A stretch of 64,000 nucleotides of DNA from contig NZ_BMBA01000004.1 in the NCBI RefSeq assembly GCF_017312485.1, forward strand, positions 124,001 to 188,000, written 5' to 3'. The DNA is from Clostridium zeae (GTDB taxonomy: Bacteria; Bacillota; Clostridia; Clostridiales; Clostridiaceae). A model generated the notes under the pieces. That model had not been told where the DNA came from. It saw nothing but the letters and a program-made list of their open reading frames with translations, and did no database searches. Made by a program: the position numbers and the translations under genes. Within the stretch, counting starts at the first letter, position 1. Every line of letters starts with the position of its first letter. This document shows, piece by piece, positions 27,414-36,885 of this stretch.

Positions 27414-27947
27414 TTATTTAATATTTTTTTTTGAATATTTCAAAATAGTAATGCCATTTTCTATGCTATACTCATCAAGGTGAAGTTTTATTGTGGGGTT
27501 ATTTTCCAGAAATAGTGGTCTTCCTTTTCCTAGTACTATAGGAATGATACCAATTATATATTCGTCTATAATGTCATTCTTAATAAAGCTATCTACAAGA
27601 ATTCCACCACCAAATAGATATATGTCCTTACCTTCCTTTTCTTGTTCCTCTTGAAGTATTTTGCATATATCTCCGCTAATAAAATGAACATTATCCTTAT
27701 CCACATTTTTTTGTGAGGTTGCTATATATACCTTTTTATTTTTGAAATCCTCATGCATATTTTGGTCATAGCACTTTTTTCCCATCACAACTATATCTAT
27801 ACCTTCTAGAAATTCATTAAAGTTCAATTTATTTTTAGTGTTTAAGCTATCATCTCCATCTCCAACTATCCAGTCATATCCTCCATTTTCAGATGCAATA
27901 AACCCATCTATACTTATTGCCAGATTCAAAATTATTTTTCTTTTCAT
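27414..27947 (-). CDS. Dihydrofolate reductase-like (RibD C-terminal family) protein
   Basis: 177 residues. KIILNLAISIDGFIA at the start, GDDSLNTKN, VVMGKKCYD and LFGGGILVDSF match the DHFR/RibD_C fold used by small NADPH-dependent reductases (YyaP/YwjB type). It is not the essential DHFR, since the folate-binding pattern differs. It is divergent from the second WYL regulator, whose palindrome lies between the two, so it may be under that regulator's control. Confidence 0.82.
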   Translation of the reverse strand: MKRKIILNLAISIDGFIASENGGYDWIVGDGDDSLNTKNKLNFNEFLEGIDIVVMGKKCYDQNMHEDFKNKKVYIATSQKNVDKDNVHFISGDICKILQEEQEKEGKDIYLFGGGILVDSFIKNDIIDEYIIGIIPIVLGKGRPLFLENNPTIKLHLDEYSIENGITILKYSKKNIK

Positions 27948-28049
27948 TAAAATTCCTCCCTTATCTAATTGAATGAAAATTTTATTTTAGTTTTCATATG
28001 GTTTATAATAATTATTCTTTTCTATATAATTATTATAAATTATAGTAGT

Positions 28050-28064
28050 TGACATCCTATGTCA
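28050..28064. promoter_or_regulatory. Palindromic operator before WYL regulator 2
   Basis: TGACATCCTATGTCA: perfect 6-base arms with a 3-base centre, ending a few bases before the ribosome site of the WYL gene. It shares TGACA...TGTCA with the palindrome at 17270-17299. Confidence 0.6.
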
Positions 28065-28082
28065 TATAGAAGGAGAAAAATA

Positions 28083-29030
28083 ATGAGAGCTGATAGATTA
28101 ATTTCTATAATAATGTTACTTCAAATTTATAAAAGCTTAACTGCTTCCGAATTATCGAAAAAACTAGAGGTTTCTGTAAGAACTATTTATAGGGATATTG
28201 ATGCCCTAAGCGGCATCGGTGTACCAATCGTTTCTGAGAAAGGTACAAATGGAGGGATAAAACTTTTAGGTGATTATAAAACTTCTCTCACAGGAATAAA
28301 TAAAAACGAGCTTATCTCTTTATTCATTCCAACTGGCGATAAAATTTTTGAAGATTTAGGTGTTGCAGATCTTAAGGACTCTACTATACTTAAAATTTTA
28401 GGAAATTCATCCTATGATGAGTTAAAAGAATTTGAAAACTTTCAAAACTATATTTACATTGATATGTACACTTGGAACAAGCCAAATATCATCATGAATA
28501 AAGATATACTTTCATTATTACAAAATGCTATCTGGAACGCGAAATCCTTGAAGCTATTGTATAGAAAAACCATTGAAACAAAAGAAGTTATATTAAGCCC
28601 ACTTGGCTTAGTTTGCAAAAGAGGGTTCTGGTATCTAGTTGGTGTAAACAATGAAATTATTAAAACCTATAAGGTAACTTCTATTGAGGAAGCCTCAATA
28701 ATTAGTGGTACTTTTACTAGACCTCCATATTTTAATCTGAAAAGCTATTGGATAAATTCTACAAGTAATTTTAAAAATTCAATTCCAAAATATACTTTTA
28801 CCTTTAAGGTTAATGAACATATCTTAAATCAGATAAAAGAAAGATCCTTCATAACAATTAACGAAACTTTATATAGAGACAATGAGCTTTATCTTAAGAT
28901 AGATTTTGAAGCGATAAGGCAAGGGGTAGAGTTTGCCTTTGGATATGGTAAAGATATTAAAATTATAGAACCAATTGAAGCAATCGCTGAACTTAAGCAA
29001 AAAGCATTAGAAGTTATAGATTTGTATTAG
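28083..29030 (+). CDS. HTH/WYL-domain transcriptional regulator, copy 2
   Basis: 315 residues from the ATG at 28083, preceded by AGAAGGAG; the 8-codon longer frame overlaps the operator. N-terminal winged helix (LTASELSKKLEVSVRTIYRDIDALS split here as SVRTIYRDIDALS) and a WYL domain (about 150-315) with GFWYLVGV. It is closely related in layout to the protein at 17335 but differs in the ligand domain. It probably controls itself and the DHFR-like gene. Confidence 0.85.
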   Translation: MRADRLISIIMLLQIYKSLTASELSKKLEVSVRTIYRDIDALSGIGVPIVSEKGTNGGIKLLGDYKTSLTGINKNELISLFIPTGDKIFEDLGVADLKDSTILKILGNSSYDELKEFENFQNYIYIDMYTWNKPNIIMNKDILSLLQNAIWNAKSLKLLYRKTIETKEVILSPLGLVCKRGFWYLVGVNNEIIKTYKVTSIEEASIISGTFTRPPYFNLKSYWINSTSNFKNSIPKYTFTFKVNEHILNQIKERSFITINETLYRDNELYLKIDFEAIRQGVEFAFGYGKDIKIIEPIEAIAELKQKALEVIDLY

Positions 29031-29057
29031 ATACAATCTATTCCACCATAAGTATAA

Positions 29058-29083
29058 AGGACTTACTTTTGAATGTAAGTCCT
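29058..29083 (+). terminator. Hairpin behind WYL regulator 2
   Basis: AGGACTTAC and GTAAGTCCT; the following bases are only moderately T-rich. Confidence 0.55.
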
Positions 29084-29143
29084 AACAGCATTATTTTTAT
29101 CCTATAAATTGTCTAAGTTTTAAAACACTGTTGAAATTAAGCT

Positions 29144-29806
29144 TTAACTGCTTTGTCCTAATAGACACTGGTTAATATATATTACCCCTTGCTTAATATT
29201 TCTATGACTTAGTGATTTTACATCAAAGTTAAATATTTTATAAACTATTTGAACACAATATCCTACGGCAAAGGCAGTTATAAAGGTTCCAACTCCAGCA
29301 AAACCTCCTAAAGTCCAACCAATGATTAAAGCTCCCATTTCTATAAAAAACCTTATAATACTTACTGGTTTACCAGTAAGTTTCACTAATGCTATCATAA
29401 GTCCATCCCTTGGTCCACAACCCATTCCGCATCCTATGTATAAATAGCTACCTATGGCACTTAAAAACAAACTACCTATCATCATCAATGTTCCTGCAAC
29501 TAAATTATTGCAAACAGGAATAATTTTAGTATATATTATTAAATCAATGAAGCATCCAATCACTATCATATTAGCAATAGTTCCGAGTCCAACCTTAATT
29601 CCTAGTATACTTGCTATTATTACTACAACTATTCCAACTAAAATACTAGCCTGTCCAATAGTTATATTAATTACGTTTGTTAAGCCTTGATGGAATACAT
29701 CCCACGGACTTAATCCCAGCTTTGAGTTTAAAGCCATTACAGTTCCTGCTGCACAGCAGAAAAATCCTAATGTCAATCTTAATATCATACCTAATAACTT
29801 TTTCAT
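29144..29806 (-). CDS. YczE/YyaS-type integral membrane protein
   Basis: 220 residues with about five membrane segments. LGFFCCAAGTVMALNSKLGLSPWDVFHQGL and GCGMGCGPRDGLM are the hallmarks of this family (motif core SPWDVFHQG). Members are of unknown function; a transport role is often assumed. Start follows a GGAGAAG site. No operon partner. Confidence 0.78.
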   Translation of the reverse strand: MKKLLGMILRLTLGFFCCAAGTVMALNSKLGLSPWDVFHQGLTNVINITIGQASILVGIVVVIIASILGIKVGLGTIANMIVIGCFIDLIIYTKIIPVCNNLVAGTLMMIGSLFLSAIGSYLYIGCGMGCGPRDGLMIALVKLTGKPVSIIRFFIEMGALIIGWTLGGFAGVGTFITAFAVGYCVQIVYKIFNFDVKSLSHRNIKQGVIYINQCLLGQSS

Positions 29807-30166
29807 ACTTCTCCACTATCCTTTGTTCTTTATTTAAATAGCCAATAACAATAAGGTTTTGTATGGCCTTTGAAATTATTACCGAATTGAAACATTTTTA
29901 TCTTCTACAAATCGTAACGCACTACAACCTAGTTTACTTCATTATATTTTTTCATAAAGGCTAAATATTGGTTGAAAATTCAACTAATAATATATCCTAA
30001 TTTAATTAAAATTTCAATTCATTTTTTCACAGCTCACTTTTTAAACATAGTGAGAAGATTCTAAAATAAAAAATTCGCTGAAGATAACTTCTTCAGCGAA
30101 TTAGTTTTATTTTTTACTGTTTTTTATAACTGCAGGTATATCAATTGCAGCTAGTTTTTTATTCCA
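29807..30166. other. 360-base gap with terminator and repeat tail
   Basis: No gene seen. It contains the terminator at 30066-30102 and, directly attached, the tail gaattagttttattttttactg, which matches the tail of repeat copy B. The hairpin core itself is missing here. Confidence 0.5.
30066..30102 (-). terminator. Terminator of the DUF402 gene
   Basis: AATTCGCTGAAG and CTTCAGCGAATT form a 12-bp stem ending in T on the minus strand. Confidence 0.85.
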
Positions 30167-30700
30167 CTAAAAAAATTCACTTAAATACTTATTACTAAAA
30201 TCTGATAACCTATTTACATCTACTGCAATATTTTTCATGATTTCCTTAGCTTCTGTATAAGCCATCTCAAACTCCTTCAGTGTAATCTCACCTTTATCAA
30301 GTGCATCCTTAAGTTCATTTTCATCAAGTAGAAGAACATTTGAATCAGGTAATACAACCACATCTAAAAATAGATCTTCAAAAAATGGAATTCCCTCATC
30401 AGTAAGACCTTTGTTTCTAGTAATATCGAAATACCACTGTACTATTTCTCTATTGCTATCATACATGGTTGTCATACAATAATTACCTTTGAAAGGCATT
30501 ATCTCAAGCCATATATATCCATCATCAACTAAACAATATTCTCTTCCTAGCATACTTTTCATTAATGGTCCCCGTACTTTTTCTATAGATGTTACTGAAA
30601 CATAACCTTCAAAATCAGTATCTTTAAAATATCTGGTGGTAAATTTTCTTTTTAAGACTCTTGTCCAATCTGGTTTATTGGCATACTTTTTCTTAATCAA
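30167..30700 (-). CDS. DUF402 domain protein
   Basis: 177 residues if translation begins at the TTG at 30700, which has AAGGAAG about ten bases upstream; an ATG at 30733 has no site and adds 11 residues. The run GYIWLEIMPFKGNYCMTTMYD, the pair of acidic segments FFEDLFLDVVVLPD and LLDENELKDAL, and the Trp-Tyr-Phe-Asp (WYFDI) motif are typical of DUF402 proteins, metal-dependent nucleotide phosphatases or RNase-associated domains. Cytoplasmic, single gene. Confidence 0.7.
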   Translation of the reverse strand: MIKKKYANKPDWTRVLKRKFTTRYFKDTDFEGYVSVTSIEKVRGPLMKSMLGREYCLVDDGYIWLEIMPFKGNYCMTTMYDSNREIVQWYFDITRNKGLTDEGIPFFEDLFLDVVVLPDSNVLLLDENELKDALDKGEITLKEFEMAYTEAKEIMKNIAVDVNRLSDFSNKYLSEFF

Positions 30701-30852
30701 AACCGCACACTTCCTTAATATTAATTTACACATAAAATATTAATCTTATTAATAAAACCGTATGCTATATTATATAAACTTCAATTTTGTTTATGTATGT
30801 TCACTACATATTTTTCCACATAAATAATAAAATTTTATATTTTCCTTATACA

Positions 30853-30896
30853 GCAAAAAAAGTTCACTGAAAAACGTCGCTCCAGTGAACTTTTTT
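30853..30896 (-). terminator. Terminator of the OPT-PqqD operon
   Basis: AGTTCACTG and CAGTGAACT form the stem between long A and T tracts. Confidence 0.85.
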
Positions 30897-30936
30897 ATGC
30901 TTTGGTGACACTTAATATTAAGCATCACCAAATATA

Positions 30937-31287
30937 TTATAGATTTACTTTTTCTATATAGTGACAATTAGTGTCTATATGGTTTAAGAACAACAATAAT
31001 CTTTCATAAAGCGGGTGAACTTTGTCACCATACTTTTCTTCTAGACTTTCCCCAATAGCTTTCACATTTTTCTTGCCATCTATCTGTAAAAATATCCAAC
31101 TTCCATATTCATCTAAAGAAAGCTTTTTATGCTCTGGAATTCTGAATTTAAGTTTTCTAAAGAAATTTTGCACCTTATGATCTTGTTTTATCATTATAGT
31201 TACAATACTTTCATTATCTACTTCAAATTCAATGCTGTCAGATATTTTATATATTATATTTAAGACGTCTTCATTATTATTTAACAT
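30937..31287 (-). CDS. PqqD-family protein
   Basis: 116 residues. LSLDEYGSWIFLQIDGKKNVKAIGESLEEKYGD (key parts DEYGSWIF and GKKNVKAIGE) is the winged-helix PqqD pattern; such domains bind the leader region of peptides in RiPP pathways. Here it overlaps the OPT transporter gene by 11 bases. This pairing suggests peptide capture or regulation of the transporter rather than PQQ synthesis, as no Pqq genes are present. No start ambiguity. Confidence 0.72.
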   Translation of the reverse strand: MLNNNEDVLNIIYKISDSIEFEVDNESIVTIMIKQDHKVQNFFRKLKFRIPEHKKLSLDEYGSWIFLQIDGKKNVKAIGESLEEKYGDKVHPLYERLLLFLNHIDTNCHYIEKVNL

Positions 31288-33196
31288 CTTTTACCTTACT
31301 TTTCATTATAGGAATTAAAGTTGCTATCACTAGAATAATAAGTATTATAAATGCCATTCCGTTAGTAGCAGAGAATCCAGTTGGTTCAGTACCTTTTAGA
31401 AGGCCTGACACTTGGAATATTATACCTACTAGTCCTAGTATAGAACCTCCAGCAACAAGTCCTGAAGATAAACTTATACCGTTAGAAACCTTAGCTTCTT
31501 TTTCTTTTTCAGATTTAGAAGTCTTTTCTACAAATAATCTAACTAATGCTCCTATTAAAATTATAGTAGTTGTAGATATTGGTAAATAGAATCCTATAGC
31601 TATCGCCATAATTGGAAGGTTTAAAAGGAATAAGAATAATCCCATAACAACCCCAACAAATATCATAACCCAAGGTAATTGTCCTGACATTATACCAGCT
31701 GTTAATGTTGACATTAAGTTAGCTTGTGGTAATGCAAATTGAACATTATCTCCAGTCATTGAAAGTTGTCCTGAAAGTAATAATATTGTACCAACAACTA
31801 CTGCAACACCAAGAACTCCAGCTATAGCAAAGTACTTGTCCATTTCCTTTTTGTCTCCACCTATTATATAAGTAACCTTTTGTGATTGTGAGTAACCACC
31901 AGCTACTGATACAGCAGTAACTATAAATGTACCAAATAAAAGTAAAGATTTATTGCTTTCAACATTCTTCCATCCCATAGCAACGAATAAAGATGTTACC
32001 ACAACTATAGAAGCTATAGTCATACCTGATACAGGAAGATTTGAAGTTCCTATAGTACCAGTTAAACGACCAGAAACAATAATAAATAGTAATGATAAGA
32101 ATAATGATAAAACAGCACCAAGTAGTGCCATTGCTACATTACCACCAGATGCTAGGAATCCCCCTACGAAACCTAACACTATACCACCAAGCAATAATAC
32201 ATTAGCAATAGATGAACCATTACCACCCTTTGAACCTTTAGCGTTAAGAGTTTCTTTTATAGAAGAAACTATAGTAGGAATAAGTTTTATAGCACCTATT
32301 AACCCACCAGAAAGCATCATACCTGCACCTATGTATTTTACATAGCTACCAGCTATATTCTTAACTTGCATTGCATTTATAGCAACACTTGGATTATTCC
32401 ATACGTTTACACCATCTTTTCCAAGACCAGCAAAATAACCTATTAAAGGCATGATACCAAAGTTAGATAATAATGCTCCTGCAAACATTGTTACAGAAAC
32501 TTCCATACCAACTATGAATCCAATACCTAATAATAGAGGATTAACCTCAATTTCAAACTTCCACTTGTAGAATGTTTCATTTACATAACTTACAACGTTA
32601 TTAACTAAATTTAAGAATGAACTAGTTATAACAGTTATAATTCCACCGATTCCAAAACCAATCCCCATGAATTTCATTGAATCTCCAGCACCTTCTGAAG
32701 CAACAAGTGTTTCAGATATAGCCATTGATTCTGGATACATTAACTTACCGTGTTCTTCAACAATTAAGTAGTTGTAAACAAGTGAAGCTATTCCAATACC
32801 GAATAAAACTCCAGCTGCTCCCACTGCAAAACCTTCAAGAAAACTAACTTTAGCTCCTATTAAAAGAATTGCAGGTAACACGAAAATTACACCACTAGCA
32901 ACTGATTCTCCACCACTTGCCATACCTTGTACTAAGTTTTTACCTAGTATACCTTTTTTCTTTGCAAATGCAGCTATAAAACCAGACCCTATTATAGATC
33001 CAGGTATACCTGCAGCAACTGTAAGACCTGATTTCATGCCTGAATAGGCAGTTGATGCTGCGAATAAAACTGCTAATATAATACCGATTGTTAATACTAC
33101 AACGTTTCCACCAGACTTTGATCCTGTAGAAACATAAGGAACATAGTCTTTACCAGCTACGCCACCATATGCATCTTTTGATAACTTTTTATCCAT
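31277..33196 (-). CDS. OPT-family oligopeptide transporter
   Basis: 639 residues with about 14-16 membrane segments. The N terminus reads GGVAGKDYVPYVS; AGIPGSIIGSG, GGESVASGVIFVLPA and NVWNNPSVAI are typical of the bacterial OPT/YSL branch. Members take up small peptides or metal chelates with protons. The first of a two-gene operon with the PqqD protein. A strong AAAGGAGG site precedes the ATG. Confidence 0.88.
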   Translation of the reverse strand: MDKKLSKDAYGGVAGKDYVPYVSTGSKSGGNVVVLTIGIILAVLFAASTAYSGMKSGLTVAAGIPGSIIGSGFIAAFAKKKGILGKNLVQGMASGGESVASGVIFVLPAILLIGAKVSFLEGFAVGAAGVLFGIGIASLVYNYLIVEEHGKLMYPESMAISETLVASEGAGDSMKFMGIGFGIGGIITVITSSFLNLVNNVVSYVNETFYKWKFEIEVNPLLLGIGFIVGMEVSVTMFAGALLSNFGIMPLIGYFAGLGKDGVNVWNNPSVAINAMQVKNIAGSYVKYIGAGMMLSGGLIGAIKLIPTIVSSIKETLNAKGSKGGNGSSIANVLLLGGIVLGFVGGFLASGGNVAMALLGAVLSLFLSLLFIIVSGRLTGTIGTSNLPVSGMTIASIVVVTSLFVAMGWKNVESNKSLLLFGTFIVTAVSVAGGYSQSQKVTYIIGGDKKEMDKYFAIAGVLGVAVVVGTILLLSGQLSMTGDNVQFALPQANLMSTLTAGIMSGQLPWVMIFVGVVMGLFLFLLNLPIMAIAIGFYLPISTTTIILIGALVRLFVEKTSKSEKEKEAKVSNGISLSSGLVAGGSILGLVGIIFQVSGLLKGTEPTGFSATNGMAFIILIILVIATLIPIMKSKVKDVK

Positions 33197-33504
33197 AAGA
33201 TGTGCCTCCTTTAATTTTGCCCCCAGATGATTATAACACGGTTTCTAAATTGTTGTATCTTTATGAATTTTTAAGGAGGAATTAATTCACTAATTAATTT
33301 AAGACAATTGCAAAAACTATTCATTTACTTTTTCAATTATTAAATTTTTAACACAAAATATTATGTAAATTTCAAATCAACATATATAAAATAGACGGTT
33401 TTAATAATAATTTGTAGTAATTATTCAGTTTAAATCGCACAAAAAATATAAGCAATTGATACTAAAATAGTATTAATTGCTTAAAAATTGAAATATTTCA
33501 TTCA
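33197..33504. other. 308-base gap upstream of the OPT gene
   Basis: AT-rich. A TATAAT at about 33231 on the minus strand could be the -10 of the OPT promoter, but its -35 is poor. No gene, hairpin repeat or strong terminator is seen behind the amine oxidase gene. Confidence 0.35.
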
Positions 33505-35226
33505 TCAACCATGCATTTTGCAGGATATGGTTAAATCATTGGCAGCCTTCATTCCAGTTTGCAAAGCACCCTGCATCCATCGATGAGTTCCAGATATATG
33601 CTCTCCAGCAAAGAATATTCTATTGTTATACTCAGGAAGAGTCATTGAATATGAAAACAATCTCTTTTGTTCCGATTCAAAAAAGGTTAAAGCTCCTCTA
33701 AATGAAGGTTCTTTATCCCAATCTAATATCTTATACTCCTCAATTACATTATCAAGATAGCCAACAGATAGCCCATGTACCATTTCAAGCTCTCTTTTCA
33801 GTTCGTTAAATAATTTTTCTTCAGGTAGATTACTCAAACGAGTTGTATCCTGTCCAAAATTATATGAGCCTATAAGTACTCCTGGTTCATCGGTTGGTAG
33901 ATTATTAATTTGATTCCCTATATCACTTGGATTATTAATATATTTAGCATGATTAGAAGGATACCAAATTGATGTAATAGGTAAATCTGTATATGATCCA
34001 CCTCCTACAATACCTTGTTTTTCCCAGAATCTCTCCTTACATAGAAGTAGTGTCCTCTGAGACTGAGTATAATGCACTTCTCTAATCGCTCTCATTTTTA
34101 GACCGTTAAACAAAGGGTCAAGATTAATATTTCTTAAGGATGAAAAAGGAATAGCACATACTACATAGTCAAATTCTCCTTTCAAATTATCCTTAAGCTT
34201 TATATCATCATAATTTATAATTACCTTCTTATTAAAACCATCTAAACCTATCCCCTTCACCCAACATCCTGATTTATATTCTACTTTACCAATATTTATC
34301 GGTGCTATATCAGGATACTCATCAGTTGGATTTGGATTAGTAAGTGATTTCATAAATGCCTTTGGAAATTTCACCATTCCCCCAGGTATCTCATACAAGT
34401 ATTCCATATCTGCCGGGTAGCTTTCTTCGATATAGTCACTATAACTGTTATATAAGTTTCCAATAAGTACAGGAGAAAAGTTTGAAACTAAGCTTATAGC
34501 TTCTTGACTTAATCCAGTAGACTCCATCATCCTCATATTGGAATTATCACTCCATATGAGAGTTCTTTCGTTATAAAAGGGCTTCACTTGTATGGCTTCA
34601 GCTCTTACTTCAGGCGGAGCATTATAAAGGTGACTATCTAACGCAAGTTGTTGCAGTCTCTGCCAATTTGTATTACGTTCACTTTCTGTAAGGTCGTATT
34701 TTGGATAAATATTTTTCATAACATTAAAGCCGTTTCGATCGTTTCTAGCTCTTGCTTTTCTAAAATAAGCAAAATTATTCTCATTGTATTGTATGAATGG
34801 TCTTGTTGGGAGATTGAATAAATTTAAATAATGCCATACTGTTTCATGAGCGACAGGTATCCTCATTGGCCCAAATTCATTATATAAATTCTCCTGTCCA
34901 CCAAAATAGTATGTATACACTCTTCCGCCAATTCTATCCTCTAAGGCTTCATAAATTGTAATATCAAACCCAATTTTCCTTAGTTCGAAAGCCGCAGAAA
35001 GTCCTGCTAACCCACCACCTAATATAGCAACTTTAACATTCTTAAACTCACCTGGCCTAGCATAGTTTGTGATTTGTGGCGGTGGAGACAGTATCCTTAT
35101 TACGGAGTTAAAATCTTCAGGTCTCCCGTTTTTCTTCAGTGCATTTTGAATTAGATTATATCTAATCTTATCACTAGGATTATCAGGCTGTGAAGGATAA
35201 AATAATGATTGACTGTTTAGATTCAT
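33505..35226 (-). CDS. Flavin amine oxidase (L-amino acid oxidase type)
   Basis: 573 residues. VKVAILGGGLAGLSAAFELR (dinucleotide fold, glycines at 70-75) followed by YEALEDRIGGRVYTY binds FAD; the C-terminal FFAGEHISGTHRWMQGAL closes the site. The long insertion and length match L-amino acid oxidases and tryptophan monooxygenases rather than small polyamine oxidases. The reaction uses O2 and releases H2O2, which is odd for a strict anaerobe, so the true acceptor is open. No signal peptide. Single gene. Confidence 0.82.
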   Translation of the reverse strand: MNLNSQSLFYPSQPDNPSDKIRYNLIQNALKKNGRPEDFNSVIRILSPPPQITNYARPGEFKNVKVAILGGGLAGLSAAFELRKIGFDITIYEALEDRIGGRVYTYYFGGQENLYNEFGPMRIPVAHETVWHYLNLFNLPTRPFIQYNENNFAYFRKARARNDRNGFNVMKNIYPKYDLTESERNTNWQRLQQLALDSHLYNAPPEVRAEAIQVKPFYNERTLIWSDNSNMRMMESTGLSQEAISLVSNFSPVLIGNLYNSYSDYIEESYPADMEYLYEIPGGMVKFPKAFMKSLTNPNPTDEYPDIAPINIGKVEYKSGCWVKGIGLDGFNKKVIINYDDIKLKDNLKGEFDYVVCAIPFSSLRNINLDPLFNGLKMRAIREVHYTQSQRTLLLCKERFWEKQGIVGGGSYTDLPITSIWYPSNHAKYINNPSDIGNQINNLPTDEPGVLIGSYNFGQDTTRLSNLPEEKLFNELKRELEMVHGLSVGYLDNVIEEYKILDWDKEPSFRGALTFFESEQKRLFSYSMTLPEYNNRIFFAGEHISGTHRWMQGALQTGMKAANDLTISCKMHG

Positions 35227-35272
35227 TTAATTATCTACTCCTATAAAAAATTGCTAATTTGACTTTCATTAG

Positions 35273-35427
35273 TTATTTTTTGCGCCTTAATTTTTTCCAG
35301 TGTATATTATGAAGCTTATAGCCAATCTCTTCTTCTTTTTCATTCTTTACCTTATGGTATTTTGCTTGTTCACTTGACAATAAAGTATAGTTCTCTATGA
35401 ATTTATGCAAAGCCCACTTTTATAAAG
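35273..35427 (-). pseudogene. Possible C-terminal remnant of a lost gene
   Basis: A stop-free frame of about 50 codons, lacking a start, encodes a charged peptide with FIENYTLLSSEQAKYHKVKN and ending GYKLHNIHWKKLRRKK before the stop at 35275. The composition looks like real protein rather than random AT-rich DNA. I do not recognise it. It ends 47 bases before the amine oxidase start. Confidence 0.3.
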
Positions 35428-35729
35428 AGAAAGACAGCCCCCTAGTTCCATAATATGTAGCTTTATCTCAACTGATACCAAGTAAATTCATACATATACT
35501 TTTATAAATAAAATTTATTTATAAATAAAAAATAACTGAAGCCATTGAAATATATAGGTTTATTAGGTATAAAAATTTTATACCTTCCTTACAGTAAAAA
35601 AACGATTATCCTTATTGAATAATCGTTTCTATAGAAGTAGCATGATGTTAATTTTTATAAAAGCTTTTCAAGCTTTATAGATAATTATATACAACTCTTT
35701 CACCAAATAAATCTAATGGCAGTTTTTAG
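35428..35729. other. Gap between the membrane protein and the amine oxidase
   Basis: AT-rich, with no supportable gene. It contains the terminator at 35596-35629. The sequence tataaaaattttataccttccttacagtaaaa before it resembles the lead-in seen at 1921 and 30835. Confidence 0.4.
35596..35629 (-). terminator. Terminator of the 35730 gene
   Basis: AAACGATTAT and ATAATCGTTT form the stem; seven T follow on the minus strand. Confidence 0.8.
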
Positions 35730-36587
35730 TTAATTTTTCTCTGGTCTTACAGTATATTTTTCAATCAAAATAAATATCGCTATAAATATTTCATAAAGAA
35801 TTAACGTGTAGACAAAATTCCATCCATTTTCCATAACTAATATACCCATTTTTACAAATATACTTTGAGCTATAATAGAAATTATAAATGGCAGTACACT
35901 CCAATACCATTTTTTTAATATACAAGTGAATAAAACCAAAAGCAAAGCTTCAATTAAGTGATAGAAAAATACAATTATAATGCTTGATAAATATAAGTCA
36001 CCAAAAAAATTATTTATAAAACCTATATGATAATATTGTTTTCCCATAAGTAGTAGAATTGGAGCTGGAATATGTACTGTTATCATCGCCACAAAAAAGA
36101 AGGTTATAGCTCTATTTAATCCGTGGCAATCTTTATTTATTTTAGGAAACCACTTATTATCAAATAGTAAAATACCCACCACTGTAATAATCGTCATATA
36201 GTATCTCCACCAATGTTGCTCATATAATCTTAGCTTAACAAATAAGTACTCTATTGCTGTAAAAAAAATTGCAACAAAGGAAATCCATCCATATTTTAAA
36301 GAAAATGCTACCATAACTAATGCAGCTGCTGGATAAAGTGTAGTATTGAGGATCAAATGCCCTAACAGGTTTTGAGCCCATATATTTTGAAACACACCAG
36401 TTTTGTACGCGTAGGAATTAAATAACCCAAGAACTAGAAATTCACCACACCATGCAATACTTGCTGCAAATAAATAAAACACCAAAAGTGTTGATACTTT
36501 GTAAATATGTTTTTTCTTATATACAGAATATATGGCACTAAGTATGCCAATGATTGCTAGACCAATAAACCATACTACATTTTGCAT
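35730..36587 (-). CDS. Multi-spanning membrane protein, CBO0543-like
   Basis: 285 residues, about eight hydrophobic segments with charged or aromatic connectors (LRLYEQHWWRYYMT near 125). It resembles the clostridial CBO0543 family of unknown function. No catalytic motif stands out. Single gene with its own terminator; the next gene on the right is divergent. Membrane location is secure, the family name is tentative. Confidence 0.55.
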   Translation of the reverse strand: MQNVVWFIGLAIIGILSAIYSVYKKKHIYKVSTLLVFYLFAASIAWCGEFLVLGLFNSYAYKTGVFQNIWAQNLLGHLILNTTLYPAAALVMVAFSLKYGWISFVAIFFTAIEYLFVKLRLYEQHWWRYYMTIITVVGILLFDNKWFPKINKDCHGLNRAITFFFVAMITVHIPAPILLLMGKQYYHIGFINNFFGDLYLSSIIIVFFYHLIEALLLVLFTCILKKWYWSVLPFIISIIAQSIFVKMGILVMENGWNFVYTLILYEIFIAIFILIEKYTVRPEKN

Positions 36588-36885
36588 AATATACCTCTAA
36601 AAGTTTATTTTATAAAATATTTGTTACAAATGTACTTAATAAAGCTTATTATTTACTTTCATGTAATCAAATATCCAGTATATAAACTATTTTAATAAAT
36701 ATTTTTATGCTTTTAATAGATTTTTTCATTATGTTTCTTATAATTTCAGTAGGTATAACTAAAAAGAAATCTAAAATTTAAATATGACATCGAGTTCTGA
36801 ATGAGAAAAGTCTCCATAATAATAATTAACTGCTTATGATATAATTATTTATTGTTAAAGGATGTTTTTTTATTGGGGTGATAAT

